From Chloranthus sessilifolius (taxonomy: Eukaryota > Streptophyta > Magnoliopsida > Chloranthales > Chloranthaceae): a stretch of DNA of 64,000 nucleotides. Below the pieces are notes generated by a model that was given only the letters and a program-made list of their open reading frames with translations, made no database searches and was not told the origin of the DNA. The DNA lies in assembly GCA_021018995.1 (NCBI GenBank), contig CM037598.1, positions 49,119,185 through 49,183,184 on the forward strand, given 5' to 3'. This document shows positions 35,552-48,105 of the stretch, one piece after another. Positions within the stretch are counted from its first letter, which is position 1. Every line of letters begins with the position of its first letter. Both the position numbers and the translations under genes were made by a program.

Positions 35552-37497
35552 ATGCACCTGACAATTCTGATGATTAGATTTGCACATGTAATTAGTTAGG
35601 ATGTCTTTGTATAATCCTTTTGTAGTTATTTTCCCTTGCATTGTATAAATTCCTATGTTATAAATGAAAATCTTCTTTGGCTGATTTTGTTTGATTTCAT
35701 TTATGTTTGTTTGTTTTATTTTATCTGTTTCTGTGTGTTTTGTTTGCTGTTGTACTTGCTTTGTTTTGTGTCTGAATGTTACCAATGTACCATGTTGCAC
35801 TAGCACTTTATCTTTGAGTCAGTGAGGACACTGCTCCTCATAGGTTTGGGTGTGTGGTAAGGTTTGCCAATGATGTGGTTAACCTAAGTGTAGCAGAATC
35901 AAGTGAGTAAGATAGATATGGAGCTATGTTCACCTAGGAAACATTAAAAATGAGAAAATTCAAAAATTTTGCAGACCTTTAGGCATTAAAAAACTTTTAC
36001 ATTTTTATATTTCCATGAGGTGAACACCAAGAAAACTTACTTGTGTAAATATTTAGTAAACCATTAAAGAGAGAAAAAAGTAAGGACAGGCCTAAGAGTT
36101 CAATGGAAGACCATACCTAGTGAGAATTGGGCTTACAAAAAAAAAATTCTCTTTGAGGAGTGACTGAGGCAATTCTTTCTATTCTAGGGACGGGTTGAGT
36201 CAATGTCCTCACTAGAAGTTAGGCATCTCCAAGTTGAAATAGTTGACAGTATCCATGAAATTTAGGAAAGGATCAAGGCCTTCTCTTGGATAGTTTGAGC
36301 TTTAAAATACCAAACCCAGTAAACTGCCCTTGTGCATACACCTTTTGAGTCTTAATTTCTAGTTTTCTTCAAAATACACCTGAGTACTTGCACCTAAACT
36401 TGTGGGCCTGATTCAAACCTACCCCCACTCTGAGAATTCAGAAGGTAAAGGAGAAGGAGTTGAAGATGGACAAGCTAGGGTCAACAATTGGTGAATGGAA
36501 GAGAAACACAAAAGGAAGACAACAGTGTAGCAGCTGAGAAGAGGGTGGCATTTCAGAATAATACAAACAAAAAGAAAAGAAAAATGTATTCAAAGAAAAA
36601 AAATAGAAAAACAAATTAATGAAAAGGGATAGAGAGGAGTCAAGAGGGAATTTCATTGGAAAAAGTAAAAATAAGACAAGAAGCTAGCCACTTCAAGTCT
36701 GAAAAATATCAAAGAAGATGAAAGCAGAAGGTGAAGTCATGAATCACCTCCTTCACCTACTGATTTCTCAATTTAACATCCTTTTCACCCTTCCATTTTT
36801 TATAACCTACATCCATAAGTTACATTACAATCCAGTCATAAGACCTTGTGATCCTAAATTGAATGAGTTGTTTTGTGGAGATGAGGAGTTATCCAATCTA
36901 TGGTGAGAAATAGTTAATGATGCCAGAATTTTAGAGTTTTGCCTATGCTCATGCTTGCAAACCCATTTGGGGACTGTAACTGCTCTTGAGCTTGTAAGAA
37001 AATGAAAACCCTCAAAGTTCTTTGTGAGAGACTGCCCTGGTAAGCATTGGGTCTGACATTGAATGTATTGGGCATTACTTAAACCTAATTTTTGAATTAA
37101 TAGTGAGCTCAGTACTGACATAAACTTGTTGTTTCTCTTGTTGTAAGCTGATTGGAAATAGTATGCTTACATGTAAGAGTTTTTAATGAGTTAATGGTCT
37201 GTACATATCATTTGTTTAATTTCCTCATATTTTGAAAAGAATCAAAGGTGGACTGATGCTCTGATTTTTTAATACTGATTTGATAATGTTGCACTTTTGT
37301 TAACTGTTTTCATTGAGATGTTTGTGTATACCTTCATTGAAAACGCTCAGGAGACTTCACTCCTCCACTAGGGATGATCACCTAGGGGTTTAAAAGGCTT
37401 GTTGCATGAGCTAAATGCATCTATGCTCCCTACGAAAGTGACATTTAGATTTATAGAATATTTGTTTTAATTTTTCCTTTGCTCAGGGACTAGCAAA
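35552..37497 (+). other. 3' noncoding region of element A
   Basis: About 1.9 kb homologous to 8361-10275 of element C at roughly 80-85%. It contains the GAGGACACTGCTCCTCATAG block and the CACTCCTCCACTAGGG block near the polypurine tract. No gene seen. Confidence 0.75.
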
Positions 37498-37514
37498 GAT
37501 TAGGTTTAGGGTTG
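37498..37514 (+). other. polypurine tract of element A (diverged)
   Basis: GATTAGGTTTAGGGTTG lies directly before the LTR start TGTTATTC and aligns with the tracts of C and F. Confidence 0.65.
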
Positions 37515-37849
37515 TGTTATTCATTGAAAAGTACCACTTTTCACCTCTTAACCTAGCCTTTGCTGGACCTTGAAGCTGACAAATAACTCTTGTTTAGCTT
37601 GTTTTGTAGTTAGTAACAACTTATGCAGCTTAAAACAAAGTCCATGCCTTTAGTGCTAAGAAGAGAGAGAATCCAAGCAAGAGATGACAGCTGAGCCAAA
37701 GATTGATGAAACACCATGGTGGTACACATCATGGTGACTATTTTGCATGTCATAATGGACCGGGAAAGTCTAGCTGATGAAAGAAGCATAGATGTGAGTG
37801 GAGAGGACTGCAACAGCAGCAGATGCATAGCAGCAGAGGAGCAAATGTG

Positions 37850-38500
37850 TTATCTCATACAGTAGAGGTACTGCCACGCATGGCTAAGCTTGCAGCAGAG
37901 TTACCTCGCATAGATTTTACATGCAGCATAAGGGAACTCATGAGGAATTTGCACAACTCAGTGATGGAAGTGCCCCAATGCATTGTCTCGCGCAACAGTT
38001 GCACACTCTAGCAGCAACCAACACTCAGTGAACTCACAAAGCTCTCACACACTAAGTCTTCAGAAATCTAGGTCGCAAAGCTTTCACGAGGAAAAAGTTT
38101 CATGTCGACCATGCGCACCATCTCGTGAGGCCAAATTGCACAAAGAACAACAGTAAACTCGTGAGGTCCTTGGGTGGTTAAGGAGGAGAGAGAACTCTAG
38201 AAATGTCCTGACACAGTTCTCGCGTATTTAATAACTCAACCCTCTATCGAGTAAGCCTTGTTATTCCTTCAACAAGAAGCCGAGCGAGATTTAAAGGGAT
38301 CCACACGACACCCTCGCGAGAAAAAATTTTGAAGCTCTACTGCGTGAGTGCATTCACAGCCAAAGTAGTTGCGTACAATACAAAGTCCACCTGCACAAGT
38401 GAACAACCTTCCAAGCCAATTCTTACCTTGCGAGGACTCTGCAAACTGTGCGAATTGATTAATGAACCTCGCGAGGACTTTGCAAACTGTGCGAAGCTCG
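37850..38500 (+). promoter_or_regulatory. CGCGAG motif cluster in U3, A 3' LTR
   Basis: Words include CCTCGCGAGAA, CCTCGCGAGG, TCTCGCGC, TTCTCGCGT, CCTTGCGAGG, ACCTCGC and CTCGTGAGG (twice), all upstream of the TATA box. Confidence 0.55.
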
Positions 38501-38690
38501 GGGTCTCCACTTCCCAGTCTTAACTCAAGGACCTTTTGGGAATTTCCCAAGGTCTAGGGCACACATGCCGAGGCCTTGATCTCAAGGCACCCATCCCAAG
38601 GCATCCAAGGGTTGTAATAGTGCCACATCTACCTTAAAAATTAGGGTTTACTCTTCTGTTGGCTAAGGCATTAGGACTGAGTATTTAATC

Positions 38691-38698
38691 TATAAATG
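38691..38698 (+). promoter_or_regulatory. LTR TATA box, A 3' LTR
   Basis: TATAAATG, about 190 nt after the motif cluster and 456 nt before the first leader hairpin. Confidence 0.55.
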
Positions 38699-39153
38699 TA
38701 ACTTAGAATTTTTATCTCTCCTTCAACCTCTGTCTGTGGTGAGTTCGACCAGACTAGGGTTAGGGTTTGGTCATTTTTTTTCCCATTTTCCTTCTCTCCT
38801 AGCCCAACACTTATTGGCTAAATCCTCTATAAGTAATTAGGTTTTGTTTTCTTTAGTTTTTATAATGGGTCCTGTAACCTTTGGGATTTTTTATAGAGCT
38901 GTTGTGCACAAGGCTGCTGCCTTGAGAAATTACATTATATGTATGTTTGATCAATGAAATTTATACTTTAATTGCTCATTCAATATGTTATTTTTCTATT
39001 TTCCCATAGTTTTGTTCAATCTATGCATGCATTTAGGATTTGAGCTGATTTGAAATGCCCATAGAAGCATGAGCTTGTAGCTCTGGGACCATGGTGGCAG
39101 CAGCAGCTTACATGTTCCATCTCAGTCATTTGTGGTGCGGATAACCTCTGTGG

Positions 39154-39185
39154 GTAGCCTGTAACCATTTAATTTGATAGATTAT
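39154..39185 (+). promoter_or_regulatory. 32-nt LTR leader hairpin, A 3' LTR copy 1
   Basis: Arms GTAGCCTGT and ATAGATTAT pair at 8 of 9 positions (three wobbles). Bulge AA, loop TTTAAT. Confidence 0.65.
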
Positions 39186-39549
39186 AGCCCTAAGGTTATT
39201 CCAAGCCACAGATCTAAGAAGGATTCTTCTCTTTTGCACTTGAGCTTGTAGCCTTGTGAGAGGTTATTGTAGGAACAAGCTCCCCTCTATGTTACATGGC
39301 CAATATCAGATGTTAGATCTAATTTCTCTTTAGTGATTGCAGACTTGTGAGCTGAGTCATGACAATCCTTTGAAGCAATGACTAGCTGCATTTAAGTCTC
39401 CAAATAGCCCTTGAAGAACTGTGGTCTTCACTTGTTTTCCAAGAACTATTTGCTCCCATGGATATCTTGACCTTGTAACTTGGCAAACATGGTGTCTGCA
39501 ATGATATTAATGATCTAATTTGAGCCATTGGGTGGAGGACCTCTATTAG

Positions 39550-39581
39550 ATAATCTGTGACCATTAAAGTGGACAGGTTAT
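39550..39581 (+). promoter_or_regulatory. 32-nt LTR leader hairpin, A 3' LTR copy 2
   Basis: Arms ATAATCTGT and ACAGGTTAT pair at all nine positions (one wobble). Bulge GA, inner CCA/TGG, loop TTAAAG. Confidence 0.8.
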
Positions 39582-39658
39582 AGCCTTAAAATCACTCTAC
39601 TCCTTTGGATCGGATTGGTTTTCTGATTTAATTTATGTGGTTTGATCCTATCTATTGG

Positions 39659-39690
39659 ATAGCCTATAACCATTTAAGTGGACGGGTTAT
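39659..39690 (+). promoter_or_regulatory. 32-nt LTR leader hairpin, A 3' LTR copy 3
   Basis: Arms ATAGCCTAT and ACGGGTTAT pair at 8 of 9 positions (two wobbles). Bulge AA, inner CCA/TGG, loop TTTAAG. Confidence 0.7.
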
Positions 39691-40244
39691 AGCCTTAAGA
39701 GATCAGGTCAAACCATAGGAGTTGAGTTAGATACCTCTTCCTTGCATATGTGTTTGTAGCCATCTGAGGGATTGCTACAGAGATAGCCCTAAATCTGAGT
39801 TACATAGCTGAATTAAACTTAGCTTGATTACCTACTTCCCATCATTTTATCTTTAATTTTGGGTACACACACCATCACTACTTTCTCCATAACCGTTTCT
39901 TTAGGATAGGACTGCAGTTTATTTCTCTTCTTTTAGTGTTAATTTAGTGTAGTTGTGACACCCAACTCCCTTTCTCTATGATTGTCAGATTTGTAGCCAG
40001 ATCTGAAGTCCTATTATAGCCCATTTTGGGTTCTAGATCAATTTCTCTATGGGACAAACTCTTACTTACTTAAAACTTACTAGAATAGCCCTGTATCTTA
40101 CAGGCTCTGTGTGTTTTAGACTTACTGGCTAACCCATTTCCATCTTTTCACTCATGCTTTGTTTTCTCCACTATTTTTAAATAAAATAGCAGCAAGCATA
40201 TCAAACATTCCAATAGGCAGTGTTTCTCACAAGGTGCTGATTAG

Positions 40245-40640
40245 TGCAATTCATCCTATTGACAGGTTCCCCTGAACCTATCGAGCAATTAGAAGCATCA
40301 TGTTGAAGACTTACTTGAAGCCATATCAAATCTCGCGAGGTTCCATCAACATGTCGACAGGATGGCTGAAGCTGCGTACAACCTGTCGAGAAGATACCTG
40401 GAGTTGTATAAGATATCGCCAGGTTGATTTATAACTTGTTGAGAGGACGAATGGATTTAAGATAGCAGCTAGGTTTTGACTTCATCCTGTCTAATAGATC
40501 AACGGATCATGTAGAGAATTGCTTCCAACCTGTCGAGCACTCAACAACTCTTGTCAAAGGATACTCTTAACCTATCGAATGGAGCACCAATTGGATTCAG
40601 AACCTTTCGAAAGTTTCCCTGAACCTCTTGACACATGAAT
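40245..40640 (+). promoter_or_regulatory. CTCGACAGG-type motif cluster in U3, element D LTR
   Basis: Words include ATTGACAGGTT, CATGTCGACAGGATG, CCTGTCGAGAAG, CCTGTCGAGCA and ACCTATCGA (twice). They lie upstream of the TATA box at 40912. Confidence 0.5.
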
Positions 40641-40911
40641 TGGGAACTTCTCTATTCCATCCATAACAGTTGCTCACTTCAATGCTTTGTGCACACATTC
40701 CAAGGCACTTCAACAACCCTTGGGGGTATTTTTCAAACACAAATGGACGCGAATGGGAACTCTCTAACTACTTCAAATGTACCTATCGAGTTTAGACCAA
40801 TTAGTGGTGAGTTGCTAGAAGCAAAATCAGCCACATAAGCAACTTAGAATAATAGAATTATTTCCTTGAGCTCTGATTGGCTGAGATAGATCGGAGGAAA
40901 GAGGGGAAGAC

Positions 40912-40919
40912 TATAAAAG
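40912..40919 (+). promoter_or_regulatory. LTR TATA box, element D
   Basis: TATAAAAG. The solo LTR of the same family has the same box in the same place. Confidence 0.65.
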
Positions 40920-41345
40920 CCTGAGGAGTTTACAGAACAACGATCTGGAAATTGAGAGAGCTCAGACCAAAATTTGAAATCCCTCTTCCCTACCAAATTC
41001 CTTCCTCTTCCTTCTTCCCCATTCACTTTTTAGACCAACCATGGTTGGCTAAACCCTTTTAGTAGCTAGGGTGAGGTGGAGAGCTACAAATTGAGAGGTT
41101 CAAAGCTCGTAGGAGGATTAGATGTTACACAGATTGCAAATCTGAGAACAATTGGACTGTAAGTTGTATTGATTCAGTAATTATTGAATGTAATGTTAAT
41201 TTGGATTCATAAATCTCTTGATTGCCATTTGATTTCCCCAGATCTAATATCCCTGTGGATGCCTGAGCTTGTAGCCTTGCATTCACAGCATCTGCAATGG
41301 TTTAGTTGTTCTAATTAAGACCCTTGAATTAGAGGAATCTCTAGG

Positions 41346-41377
41346 ATGATTTGTGACCATTAAAGTGGATAGATCAT
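41346..41377 (+). promoter_or_regulatory. 32-nt LTR leader hairpin, element D
   Basis: Arms ATGATTTGT and ATAGATCAT pair at all nine positions (two wobbles). Bulge GA, inner CCA/TGG, loop TTAAAG. It lies 427 nt after the TATA box. Confidence 0.8.
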
Positions 41378-42025
41378 AGCCTTAGGATCACTCCAATTCT
41401 CCAGTTTAGGTTGGATTCTTATACCTTGCATTTGAGCCTATAGCCAAATGAAGGATTATTGCAAATCAGTTCACTGCACTGCCTATGAACCAAACAATTT
41501 TTTGTAAAAGACCAAAATCCCTAGCTTCTACTCTCCTTTTGATTTTAATCCCTTTCTCTATATCCTTAAATCTATGTTTTAATCAGTTCTGGATCATTTA
41601 TTTTTATCTTTAATTTTCTATAGTTTTAGTAAGGTGACAACCCTAAAAAACCTCTCCTCTTTCCTTTCTTGCTTTGTTTTAAACTAGGATAGGCTAGAGT
41701 GCCAGATCTATTATAGATCTAGAGATTTACTACATTCTAAAGCACATTTCCCTATGGACCTACCCTCACTTACCCCTTAAAGCTTGTTGCAACAGCCCTG
41801 GTTCTTACAGGATTGATTGCTACCTTGATCCCATTTCTCTGTGATTTTACCTTTAGTTTGCTAGATCTGGATTTCTAGTTCTGGGAGGAGCACTATGCTG
41901 ATTGGAGGAGCTAACCTTGCTTGAGTTTGCATTTCCTAACTCATTTACATTTTTAGATCTGCAACATTAGTTGTGTTTTTGTATTTGTTTTGCTGAAATT
42001 TGTGCTGTGATTTTATGTTTCTGAT

Positions 42026-43670
42026 GTGTGTATGCTTGGTAGAAGATCTCTCAATCCTGAGATTGTTCTTGTAGATCTTGAAGTTGAGAGACTTCTCAGA
42101 CCTAAGCAGTCCATACACACACCTATGGTTAATTGTGATAGTTCTGCAATGGGTGAGCAGCCTAGGAGATTGGAAGAATTCAATGCACCAGGGGTATACA
42201 ATTCCCCCTTCTGCATTCAATTCCTTGTTTTCCAAGGAAACTATGAGATTAAATCTTCCATCATACAGATACTGCCCTCAAATCATGGCCCGAGTAAGAA
42301 AGACCCATGCAAGCACATTGATGAATTTCTAGGACCGTGCACTACTTTCAACATTACAGGTTTGGGAGAGGAAGCAACTAGGTTGAGGCTCTTTCCTTTT
42401 TCATTAAAGGGCAGGGCCAGAACTTGGCTATCCATGCTCCCAACCAATAGTATCCAGTCTTGGAATGACCTTCAATGTCAATTTTTAGCCAAATTTTTTC
42501 CCATGTCCCAAACAAGTCAGCTGAGGAAGAGCATAATTTTATTTGCTCAGTCCCCAAGCATGGGAGATATTTAAGGAGTTCTTGAAGCAATGTCCCCATC
42601 ACCAAATTCCTGAATGTCAACTTATTCAAAGTTTCTATTAAGGAATTGATCCCAAGAGTAGGGACATGGTTGATGCCTCATGTGGTGGTACCAACCTCCA
42701 CAAGACAGTTGATGAGGCTTGAGAGTTGTTTGATATCATTAGTGAAAACTCCATGCAAAGGGAGACTTTGTTAAGGGACATTGAGACTCATGTTAGATTG
42801 GTGAGAGTGAATACTACAAGAGGGAAAATGTATAAAGTCAATAGGTACAATGATTTGGAAATGAAGGTGGATAGCTTGACTCAAGAATTTGCTAAGCTCA
42901 TGAGAGCAATGCAGTCACCAATGGCTGCCAAAGTGGAGGAGGCATGTGTGATATGTCAGTGCCCCACTCACTCCCTTGAAGAATGTCCTTCTGCTGCCCA
43001 ATTTTTAGACCTTGTTATGAAACATGTGAAGGCTGCTCAATCTTTTGGACAATAGCCAGCTGCTGGTTATCATTGGAGAAACCACCCCAACTTGAGGTGG
43101 AGACAAGATACCTTCTAAAACAAGCAGCAGCAATAGCCACAATAGCAGTTCATGCCCTATAGAAATGCTCAACCCTACCAGCAGAACTACTTCCCAATGC
43201 TCCAATACTAGCAACCTATGGCCCAGCCAATGGCAAAACCTGTTCCACAAAGTGCACCAGCCCCAGCACCCTCTAGATCCCTCACATTTGAAGTGCAAGT
43301 TCTGGCTTAATTGCAGAATTTGAGCTCTTTGTCTCAAACTGTTAACTCCCATAGCCAAAGTATTAAGAAGATAGAAGACCACCTTGGTCAGCTAACCAAT
43401 ACTTTGACTAGGAAAGAGGAGGGAAGACTGTCTAGTCAACCTATGAATAACCCAAAAGGGCAGTATATGGTGGGTGAGACATATTCACGTGAAGAAACCA
43501 AATCTGTCACGACTTTGACAAGTGGAAGGCTGGTTGATAACAAAGTTGGTGTCCAGCTTGATGAGAAAAGTACAGGAAATGAAAGAACAACCCATGATGA
43601 TATACAGCAGGAGCGGCATATGAAAAACAAGGCGAGTGTTGATGAGCCCCAACAGAAAAAAATAAAAATA
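42026..43670 (+). pseudogene. gag of element D (fossil)
   Basis: The homologous start is MLGRRSLNPEIVLVDLE at 42032; an extra in-frame ATG lies two codons upstream. The capsid block shows FCIQFLVFQGNYEIK, KDPCKHIDEFLG, LRLFPFSLKGRARTW and FFPMSQTSQLRKSI. A complete CX2CX4HX4C zinc knuckle (CVICQCPTHSLEEC, about 42946-42990) follows, then a Gln-rich linker and a stretch with LGQLTNTL. It is a broken copy. Confidence 0.88.
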
Positions 43671-43679
43671 AATAATGGA

Positions 43680-46600
43680 TGACATTGATAAGGCAGCAAA
43701 TGGGAGATCAGCCCCTCATTTATTATTTCCCAATGCACTTCAATCACCTTCTCCTTTTGACAATGGGAATGCTAAAGTTGAGGAAATGATAGAAACATTT
43801 AAACAAGTGAAGATCAACTTGCCTTTGCTTGATACAATCAACCAAGTGCCAGCCTATGTAAAATTTTTGAATGATTTGTGTACACACAAAAGACAATCTT
43901 GGATACACCTATCCAAGAAGGTCTTTTATGTTGAGAAAGTGAACCAAGTGTTGTCCATTATAACCCCATCAAAGCTCCATGACCCTTGAGTTCCCACAAT
44001 CCCTTGCATCATTAGGGATCACACCATTGAAAAAGCCTTGTTAGATCTGGAAGCTAGTGTGAACCTACTTCCATATTCAGTTTTTGAGAAGTTAGGTTTG
44101 GGAGAATTGAAGCCCACACATGTGGTGTTACAGCTGGCTGACAAATCTGAAAGGAGGCCTGTGGGAATGATAGAAGATGTGTTAGTTGAGGTTGACAAAT
44201 TCTTTTATTCAGCATATTTTCTGGTTTTTGAAATGGAACCAAGAAAGTGCACTACCTCCATTCCTATAATTTTGGGTAGGCGTTTCTTAGCCACTGCCAA
44301 TGCTTGTATATAATATAGATCAGTTGTAATGGAAGTATCTTTTGATAATATGAAAGTAAAATTGAATGTTTACAATACATCAAGCCATCCTCACTTTGAT
44401 AGTGAGGATTGCTTTTTGATTGATGCGTTGGATGAGTTTGTGGAAGAGACTTTGCCCAAGCTGCCGCATTGTGATGATTTGTGTGATATTTTTGAAAATG
44501 TGTGGAGGGAAATTATAGAGGAAAAGGCCCCCACACCTATGATTCAAGAGGTGAAAGCCTTAAATTTTGACATGGGGCCAGCAACAAGGTATCCTCCATG
44601 AAAACCAGCTATGTTGCCTCTTCCACCACCTTCAAAGGCACCTATGTTGCTTCACTCATAAGTCCACCTGATGTGGAGTTGAAACAGTTGCCCAAGTCTT
44701 TGAAATATACATTTTTGGGAGCTAATCAGAAGTTGTCTATGATCATTTCTTCCTCCTTCATTGATGAGCAAGAGGAAGAGTTGTTGTGTGTTTTAAAAAA
44801 ACATAAGAGAGCAATAGGTTGGACTATTGCTGATCTTGGAGGCATCAGCTCTGTTGTTTGTATTTATAAGATCCACTAAGAAGAGGGTTACAAACCCTCT
44901 AGAGAGATGCAGAGAAAGTTAAACTCCCACATGCAAGAGGTAGTGATGAAGGAGGTGGTCAAATTGTTAGATGTTGGAGTCATCTATCTCATTTCAGATT
45001 CTAAATGGGTGACACCTACTGAGGTGGTACCTAAGAAATCTATAATCACTGTGGTTAAAACTAATTCTGATGAGCTAATTCCAATTAGAGAAACAATTGG
45101 TTGGAGGGTGTGCATTGACTATCGAAAGCTCAATTTGAAAATCAGAAAAGACCATTTTTTTTTACCCTTCATAGACCAGATTTTGGACAAGTTGACAGGC
45201 AAAGCTTTTTATTGCTTTCTTGATGGATATTTTGGGTATAACTAAATTGCTGTATATTCACCAGACCAGGAAAAGACAACTTTCACATATCCATTTGGCA
45301 CATTTGCTTATAGAAGGATGCCATTTGGACTGTGCCATGTCCCTGCAACTTTCCAAAGATGTGTGTATGCCATCTTCTCTGACATGATTGATCAGTTTTT
45401 AGAAATATTCATAAATAATTTCTCTATCTTTGGGGATAGTTTTAGCCAATGTCTATATCATCTCAGCCTAGTGCTGCAGAGATGTGAGGAAACCAACTCG
45501 GTTTTGAGTTGTGAAAAGAGTAATTTTATGGTCAATCAAGGCATTGCCCTTCGCCATGTTGTTTCCCACAGAGGCATAGAGGTAGATCAGGCTAAAATTA
45601 ATTTGATTACACATTTTCCCCCACCTAAAATTGTCAAACAAGTCAGATCTTTCTTGGGGCATGTTGGTTTTTATAGGAGACTCATCAAAGATTTTAGCAA
45701 AATCTCAAAGCCTCTTTGTCACCTACTGTGCCAAGAGGTTCCTTTTGAATTTAATGATGAATGTCTCACTACTTTTGAGTTTTAAAAAGATTGTTTAACC
45801 TCTGCACCTGTCCTTCAAACACCTGATTACTCTTTGCCATTTGAGCTAATGTGTGATTCATCAGATTTTGCTATTGGTGTAGTTTTGGGGCAAAGAAAGG
45901 ATAAGTTACCTTGTGTGATTGCTTATGCAAGCAAAACAATGATTGATGCTTAGTTAAATTACACCACAATTGAGAAGAAATTGTTGGCCATTGTCTATGC
46001 TTTGGAGAAATTCAGGTCTTATGTGTTAGGATCTAGGATTGTGGTGTTCACAGACCACTCAGCCCTTAAGTACTTTTTGTCTAAAAAGGATGTCAAGCCA
46101 AGATTAATTAGATGGATCCTCCTATTACAAGAGTTTGATCTTGAGATTAAAGATAAAAAAGGGGTTAAATATTTGGTTGCAGACCACCTATCCAGGATCC
46201 TAGCTGTTGAGTTTGATAGGTTGCCCATCAATGACTCATTTCTTGATGAACAACTATTTACTGTCAGCACTTCTACACCTTGGTTTGTAAACATAGTGAA
46301 TTACTTGGGAGTGGGTAGGATTCCCCCACATTAGAACAAAATGGGTAGGGAGCTATTCTTTTCCCATATCAGACATTACATGTGGGAGGATCCATACCTG
46401 TTCAAGCATTTTGTAGACCAAGCTGTGAGGAGGTGTGTCCCTAAGAATGAATTCTACGACATACTAACTATGTGTCATGAACAGGCATGTGGAGGCCATT
46501 TCAGTGAAAACAAAACTACTGCAAAGATACTTCAAATTAGATTTTATTGGCCCACTCTCTTCCAAGATGCATGACAGCATTGCAAAGCTTATGAAAGATG

Positions 46601-47569
46601 CCAAAAAATGGGAAGTATCTCCAAAAGAAATTTCATGCCTTTATAGCAAATACTTGTTGTTGAACTATTTGACAATTGGAGGATTGACTTCATGGGTCCT
46701 TTCCCTCCTTATGGATATAATTTTATTCTTGTGGCTGTGGACTATGTGTCCAAATGGGCTGAGGCTATAGCCACAAGAACCAATGATCACAGAGTTGTCC
46801 TCAATTTTTTAAAAGATAATATTTTCTCTAGGTTTGGCACCCCCAAAGCTATCAATAGTGATGGGGGAAGCCATTTCTGCAGTAGATAGTTTGATAACTT
46901 GCTCAGAAAGTACTCTATGACAAATAGAGTTGGCACCGATACCACCCACAGACCAGTGGGCAGGTGGAAATTTCTAATAGAGAGATCAAACACATTTTAG
47001 CGAAAATTATGAGAGGAGATCGGAAGGATTGATACTTGAAGTTAACTGATGCTCTTTGGGCTTATAAAACTGCCTGTAAGACCCCAATAGGGATGTCTCC
47101 CTTTAGGTTGGTATATGGTAAGGCATGCCATTTACCAGTGGAGTTAGAACACAAAGCCTACTGGGCTATTAAATTATTGAATGTTGATCTAGCTTCTGCT
47201 AGAATGCACAAGAGGCTACAGCTGTGAGATATGGAAGAGATGAGATTAGAAGCCTACTCCAATGCAAGGATCTACAAAGAAAAATCCAAAGCTTTTTATG
47301 ACAAGCATTTGCTGAAAAAGGAGTTTACTGCTGTCAACAAGGTATGGTTGTTCAATTCCAAATTGAAATTTTTCCCAGGCAAGTTGAGATTTAGATGGGT
47401 GGGACCTTACATTGTAATGAATGTATCCCCATCTGGAGCTATTGAAATCATGGATCCAAAGGATGGTAGGATCATGAAAGTCAATGGTCAAAGGCTCAAA
47501 ATATTTATTGAAAATATAGTTGAGTCTGTGGTGACCATTCACCTTCAAGAACCTCTAAAGTGTGACTGA
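43680..47569 (+). pseudogene. pol of element D (fossil)
   Basis: Protease with ASVNLLPYSVFEKLGLG and IILGRRFLATANA; reverse transcriptase with GWRVCIDYRKLN, KAFYCFLDGYFGYN and RRMPFGLCHVPATFQRC; RNase H with FTDHSALKYFLS; integrase with [16 protein letters not shown] and [25 protein letters not shown] split over its length; and the C-terminal block ending near [12 protein letters not shown]. It is closest in order and motifs to pol of element B. Several breaks. Confidence 0.88.
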
Positions 47570-47779
47570 TTTTCAACATTGTATATTATGTATCATAACT
47601 GTCAGTTTTTGCTGTTTTCAAAACTGTTTGGCTTTGTATATATGTTGCCAATTTTATTTAGTTTTTTCATTTAGAATCATAGTCATTGATTCCAAGGCAT
47701 GAGAAATGAATGGGAGCAGAATAAGATTGACAAATCTGTGTGGAGAGTGGACTACGAATTGATGAGAAATACTTTTAAA

Positions 47780-48105
47780 CTGAACAACAGCGTGTCGAGA
47801 GGTGTAGAGAACATTTCGACATGTGTTGAGGGTTCCCAGTTTGCTTTTTGACAAGTTCTGATACCTGCCAAGAGGGTTGAGTTAATGTTCGACAGGTACT
47901 GAAGGTGTAAATGTGAATTTCGATAGGATCCATGAACCTGACGAGATGTTGAGAGAGAGATTTGATAGGTACTGAAGCTGTAGGCTATGTTTATGACCAG
48001 TTTCGATACCTGTCGAGAGGATGTTTGAACCTCTCAACTTGTAGAATTTAAAGCCCGTGTACTTGTTGAGAGGTTGAAAGAACCTCTCGACACCTTCATC
48101 CTAAT
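47780..48105 (+). promoter_or_regulatory. CTCGACAGG-type motif cluster after pol, element D
   Basis: Words include GTGTCGAGAGG, TTCGACAGG, CCTGTCGAGAGG, CTTGTTGAGAGG, CCTCTCGACAC and CTGACGAGA. They start about 210 nt after the end of pol. The same words fill U3 of this family's LTRs. Confidence 0.55.

Larger units (their letters stand above)
10293..40216 (+). mobile_element. element A: Athila-like LTR retrotransposon, split by element B
   Basis: The order is shared 5' LTR, protease-to-integrase parts of pol (12985-14030 and 28414-31140, separated by the insertion of B), post-pol motif cluster, third ORF, 3' noncoding region, polypurine tract and 3' LTR (37515-40216). The primer site and most of gag are not present. 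The third ORF and 3' region are close relatives of those in element C. The element has many breaks and is clearly older than B. Confidence 0.85.
37515..40216 (+). repeat. 3' LTR of element A
   Basis: About 2.7 kb starting TGTTATTCATTG. Its end is set by alignment to the shared LTR and is approximate. By eye it is about 75-80% like the shared LTR. It contains a CGCGAG cluster, a TATA box and three leader hairpins. Element D's truncated LTR follows directly. Confidence 0.8.
40217..41900 (+). repeat. 5' LTR of element D, 5'-truncated
   Basis: It aligns in reverse with the solo LTR at 51971-54187 but lacks about the first 370 nt. It contains the CTCGACAGG-type cluster, TATA box and one leader hairpin. 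The right boundary before the leader is approximate; no clear primer site was found. Confidence 0.7.
40217..48105 (+). mobile_element. element D: Athila-like LTR retrotransposon of a second family, truncated at both ends
   Basis: The order is a 5'-truncated LTR (40217 to about 41900), leader, gag (42026-43670), pol (43680-47569) and post-pol DNA with a CTCGACAGG-type cluster, ending against a different LTR at about 48105. No third ORF or 3' LTR is in view. The LTR is of the same family as the solo LTR at 51971-54187. It is a fossil with roughly ten or more breaks. Confidence 0.85.

Noticed and set aside
41880-41905. Primer binding site of element D (TAGTTCTGGGAGGA region)
   Set aside because: Too weak a match to the tRNA-Asp site to call; the LTR end is also uncertain there.
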